Below, piece by piece: positions 61,621 to 64,000 of a DNA stretch of 64,000 nucleotides. The notes under the pieces are model-generated. The model was not told the DNA's origin, made no database searches, and saw only the letters and a program-made list of their open reading frames with translations. Every line of letters starts with the position of its first letter. Positions within the stretch are counted from its first letter, which is position 1. The translations under genes were made by a program, and so were the position numbers. Origin of the DNA: Alkalihalobacillus trypoxylicola (lineage in GTDB: Bacteria > Bacillota > Bacilli > Bacillales > Bacillaceae_D); contig NZ_LTAO01000003.1 in the NCBI RefSeq assembly GCF_001590785.1, positions 43,317 to 107,316 on the forward strand. Direction: 5' to 3'.

Positions 61621-62487
61621 ATGAACAGGTTTAATATGAAAAATTCATTTATGGTTTTGGCTATTTTGATAAGCTTTTATTTTAGTATGAACAATCATAC
61701 TTTTGCGAACGAGGATATACATCAAGAAGTGGGTACCATTGAGCCAAGTACTTTCATTAATAATCAAGAGCTTACTAACCTAAAAGATGTTTCTAATGAG
61801 AACGTACGTCAGCTTCAGCAACCAGTAGATCTGAATGAATTACAACGTAGATATCCAGATATTGTGTTTTTAGAAGACCCCAATAATACTCAAAATCAAA
61901 TTGCCTTAACGTTTGACGACGGTCCCGATCAACGATTTACAAATGATATTTTAGATATTCTTCGAGAATACAATGTTCCAGCTACTTTTTTCTTACTCGG
62001 GTCCAGAGCTGTTGCATACCCTGAAATTGTTACTCGTATTCAAAATGAAGGACACATCATCGGCAACCATACATATTTTCATCCAAATTTGGTCGAAGAA
62101 GGAGATTTAGCAACTCTTGAAAGAGAAGTTTCGAGAACCGAAGATGCTTTATACGAGCTTATAAACTATCGTACCTCATTGTTTCGACCACCTTATGGAT
62201 TTTTATTTAACGAGCTAGTCGAGAAGGTAGCTGAATTACAATATGATGTAATCGCTTGGTCTGTGGACTCATTAGATTGGCAGGAGGAACCACCAGAAAT
62301 TATTGCTAACAGAGTTATAAATGAAGTCAATGCTGGCTCGATTATATTAATGCATGATGGAGCAGATTGGGATGGAAATCGAACCAATACAATAGAAGCT
62401 CTTCGTCAAATCATTCCTACCCTACAAGAGCAGGGATACAATTTTGTAACCGTACCTGAATTATTAAATATACCTTATCAAAAATAG
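61621..62487 (+). CDS. exported polysaccharide deacetylase
   Basis: A 288-aa protein with a signal peptide (about 1-30: MVLAILISFYFSMNNHTFA) and one NodB domain. Motif 1 is TFDDGPDQ (D99, D100), motif 2 IIGNHTYFHPN (two His), motif 3 SLFRPPYGFL, motif 4 AWSVDSLDW and motif 5 IILMHDG. It likely removes acetyl groups from cell-wall or chitin-like GlcNAc polymers. ATG 61621 has AAAGGAG 8 bases upstream; a longer frame to 61552 has none. A terminator follows at 62496. Confidence 0.88.
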   Translation: MNRFNMKNSFMVLAILISFYFSMNNHTFANEDIHQEVGTIEPSTFINNQELTNLKDVSNENVRQLQQPVDLNELQRRYPDIVFLEDPNNTQNQIALTFDDGPDQRFTNDILDILREYNVPATFFLLGSRAVAYPEIVTRIQNEGHIIGNHTYFHPNLVEEGDLATLEREVSRTEDALYELINYRTSLFRPPYGFLFNELVEKVAELQYDVIAWSVDSLDWQEEPPEIIANRVINEVNAGSIILMHDGADWDGNRTNTIEALRQIIPTLQEQGYNFVTVPELLNIPYQK

Positions 62488-62495
62488 ATAAGGTT

Positions 62496-62530
62496 AACCT
62501 CTTCGTAGATGAATTACGAAGAGGTTTTTT
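62496..62530 (+). terminator. terminator after the deacetylase gene
   Basis: AACCTCTTCGTA and TACGAAGAGGTT form a perfect 12-bp stem with a 7-base loop followed by TTTT. Confidence 0.9.
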
Positions 62531-62583
62531 CGGTTGGGTAAGGGTTTAAATTCATATAAAAAAATTAATTAATTTTTTATATT

Positions 62584-62612
62584 CATGTGTTATATTTTTA
62601 TTACATGTGTTA
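62584..62612 (+). promoter_or_regulatory. direct repeats upstream of the ArsR-like gene
   Basis: CATGTGTTA occurs at 62584-62592 and 62604-62612, 20 bases apart (two helical turns), in the likely promoter. It may be the binding site of the ArsR-like protein. Confidence 0.4.
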
Positions 62613-62644
62613 AAATTAACTCAAACACAAAAAGGAGGATGAAG

Positions 62645-62680
62645 GTGCAAGTTACTGATGAAATTGCCACAAAATTATGA
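62645..62680 (+). CDS. 11-aa upstream ORF, coupled to the ArsR-like gene
   Basis: GTG CAA GTT ACT ... TTA TGA, read MQVTDEIATKL, has AGGAGG at 62633-62638 six bases before its GTG. Its stop TGA overlaps the ATG of the next gene (ATGA at 62677-62680), and that gene has no ribosome site of its own. Translation of the ArsR-like protein therefore appears to depend on this short frame. Confidence 0.5.
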   Translation: MQVTDEIATKL

Positions 62681-63012
62681 GTCAGCAATCACAAAATGGA
62701 AATCAATTACTAGCGACGTTGGAAGCATTGTCTAACCCTCATCGAATGAGGATAATTTCTATCCTTCTTTTAGGCAGACAATATGTTAGCCAGCTATCAA
62801 GAAATGTTGAATTAAGCCGCCCATTACTGTATATGCATCTAAAAAAGCTTGAAGCTGCAAACTTAGTAAAATCAGAATTAGAGCTTTCAGAGGATGGAAA
62901 AGCAATGAAATATTACGAATTAACAAATTTTAGCTTTACGATTACCCCTGAAATTATAGCCGAAGCCACAAAAACATTAACAATAAAAAAAGGAGGAAGT
63001 AGTAATGAATGA
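62677..63012 (+). CDS. ArsR-type winged-helix regulator, 111 aa
   Basis: The ArsR/HTH_20 pattern is clear: LLATLEALSNPHRMRIISILLLGRQYVSQLSR then ELSRPLLYMHLKKLEAANLVKSELELSEDGKAMKYYEL. It lacks the metal-binding Cys-x-Cys of arsenical sensors. It overlaps the next gene by 8 bases, which encodes a membrane-anchored coiled coil, so the two are likely functional partners. Translation seems to rely on the 11-codon upstream frame. Confidence 0.75.
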   Translation: MSQQSQNGNQLLATLEALSNPHRMRIISILLLGRQYVSQLSRNVELSRPLLYMHLKKLEAANLVKSELELSEDGKAMKYYELTNFSFTITPEIIAEATKTLTIKKGGSSNE

Positions 63013-63271
63013 TTTCAACATTTTTGGAATAGGCGGAATGATTTTTTTATTACTGATTATCGCTCTAGGTGTCATTGTCATCGTTTCATCAATGAAGGTG
63101 TGGCAAACCAAACTAAAGTCTACCAATGAGCAATCCTATCAAAAGCTAAGTGAAGATATGATAGAATTACAAAAACAATCTAACTTACACCAAGAGAATA
63201 TTAATCAACAGCTTACACAAATGAACAGCCGTTTAAAGGAAGTCAGTCGCTTTTTAAAAGAAGTTGAATAA
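63005..63271 (+). CDS. small membrane-anchored coiled-coil protein, 88 aa
   Basis: One N-terminal membrane helix (about 8-28: IGGMIFLLLIIALGVIVIVSS) is followed by a charged coiled coil (about 35-85) with heptad-like spacing (MIELQKQSNLHQENINQQLTQMNSRLKEVSRFL). AAGGAGG precedes ATG 63005 within the end of the ArsR-like gene. The layout resembles PspB-like helpers. A membrane signal could be passed to the ArsR-like protein; this is inference. Followed by a long non-coding repeat region. Confidence 0.65.
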   Translation: MNDFNIFGIGGMIFLLLIIALGVIVIVSSMKVWQTKLKSTNEQSYQKLSEDMIELQKQSNLHQENINQQLTQMNSRLKEVSRFLKEVE

Positions 63272-63388
63272 TTTTTATTGGAAAGTAAGAAGATTTTTAT
63301 TAGTTCTTTTTATCGGATAGCTTAAATGTATAAGGAATGTTGCTTTCAGCCTTCTAATGATTGATTTAGGAGGCTGTTTTTTGTTTTT

Positions 63389-63895
63389 GAGCTTTCTTTT
63401 TGGTCCTTTTTCTAGGTTTCGCTGCTTTTTCGGGTGGATAGGGCTTTCCCTTTTGACCCTTTTCTTGGCTCACCACCTTTTTCAGGTGAATAAAGCTCTT
63501 CCTTTTGACCACTTTCCTGATTGCATGCTCTTTTCGGGTGAATAGAGCTTTTCCTTTTGACCCTTTTCCTGGCTCACCAACTTTTTCGGGTGAATAGAGC
63601 TCTTCCTTTTGACCCTTTTCTTGGCTCTCCAGCTTTTTCGGGTGAATAGAGCTCTTCCTTTTGACCCTTTTCTTAGCTATTCAGCTTTTTCGGGTGGATA
63701 GAGCCTTCCCGTTTAAACTCCCAGCGCTTTTACTCCTACTACAGTTGAACAGTTCGTTCCCTTTTGACCCTTTTCTTGGCTCACCAACTTTTTCAGGTGA
63801 ATAGAGCTCTTCCTTTTGACCCTTTTCTTGGCTATCCATCTTTTTCAGGTGAATAGAGTTCTTCCTTTTGACCCTTTTCCTGGCTCTCCAAGTCA
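63389..63895 (-). repeat. 52-bp tandem repeat, ten units
   Basis: Ten units start at 63389, 63441, 63493, 63545, 63597, 63649, 63701, 63752, 63804 and 63856 (truncated). Units are 52 bp except unit 7 (51 bp, diverged). The plus strand reads GAGCTCTTCCTTTTGACCC, TTTTCTTGGCT, a variable segment, then CTTTTTCGGGTGAATA. A minus-strand frame at 63681-63896 crosses it, but a 52-bp period shifts frame at each unit, so a conserved protein is unlikely. 63272-63388 and 63896-64000 hold nothing recognised. Confidence 0.85.
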
Positions 63896-64000
63896 AGTCT
63901 ATATTTATGTGTAAAAGAATTCACAATGAGTTGATGACTTTGTTAGGCTGTTTTTAAGTCGAATCTGTCTTGGGCGTAGTCATACAAACTAAAGATGTTT

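Noticed and set aside
63389..63895. CRISPR array or attachment-site array
   Set aside because: Units are contiguous 52-bp copies with no spacer; there is no integrase or cas gene.
63681..63896. 71-codon minus-strand reading frame as a real gene
   Set aside because: It is made of 52-bp tandem repeats read in a different frame at each unit, has an arbitrary start, and no ribosome site.

Overview
The window reads as chromosome from a low-GC, endospore-forming member of the Bacillaceae (Firmicutes). Support comes from a splA-splB spore photoproduct lyase pair with the B. subtilis-type Cys141, an lmrA-lmrB efflux pair, a vmlR-type ABC-F gene behind a transcription attenuator, a SLAP-domain protein, an LplABC-type sugar importer without its own ATPase, Bacillus-style AGGAGG ribosome sites and many T-tailed hairpin terminators. 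The genus cannot be fixed from the sequence. No rRNA, tRNA, CRISPR array, IS transposase or phage gene was seen.

Layout. 1-6.0 kb: 3' end of a Gfo/Idh/MocA oxidoreductase, a chemotaxis receptor, small membrane proteins, a YwaF-like protein and splAB. 6.4-14.1 kb: an orphan siderophore-type N-hydroxylase, a P-loop kinase-like protein, a MerR-controlled drug ABC exporter with a 19-bp-spacer promoter, and lmrAB with promoter and operator. 14.2-17.7 kb: a YcdB-like protein, a small multidrug-export-family protein, and a PadR/HAAS pair with a perfect 13-bp inverted repeat in its promoter. 18-24.2 kb: threonine catabolism (kbl-tdh), an unlisted 46-aa membrane peptide, a Ppx/GppA-like protein lacking the phosphate-loop motifs, and SelO. 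24.5-32 kb: GH42 beta-galactosidase with a divergent AraC regulator, two zinc-ribbon membrane proteins and an alkaline phosphatase with Pho-box-like repeats. 32.2-44.7 kb: vmlR, an ABC-2 exporter with a divergent TetR gene, a polysaccharide deacetylase, a SLAP protein, an MMPL/Pip-like pair with a divergent TetR gene, and a YdjM-like protein. 61.2-45.1 kb (minus strand): one ten-gene, about 16-kb run for import and breakdown of a pectin-type oligosaccharide. 61.6-64 kb: a second deacetylase, an ArsR-like gene coupled to an 11-codon upstream ORF, and a 52-bp tandem repeat.

The pectin locus is the main metabolic unit. It holds two LplB/LplC-type permeases, a lipoprotein binding protein, a Gfo/Idh oxidoreductase, two GH105-type unsaturated uronyl hydrolases (one with a long N-terminal extension), a YesS-like membrane AraC regulator, an unassigned six-hairpin-type enzyme, a GH95 enzyme and an oligogalacturonate lyase. 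A promoter (TTGTTA-17-TATAGT) lies at 61.2 kb and a terminator at 45.0 kb. No enzyme has a signal peptide, so the design is import first, then cytoplasmic depolymerisation. Sugars with unsaturated uronic acid ends and terminal L-fucose or L-galactose are inferred substrates.

The intergenic regions carry three repeat families that no ordinary gene explains: family A (106-bp core with self-complementary ends, five full and two partial copies), family B (about 120-190 bp, six mostly degenerate copies, often followed by a GC-rich hairpin), and a 52-bp unit present as ten tandem copies at 63.4-63.9 kb and two dispersed copies at 21.9 kb.
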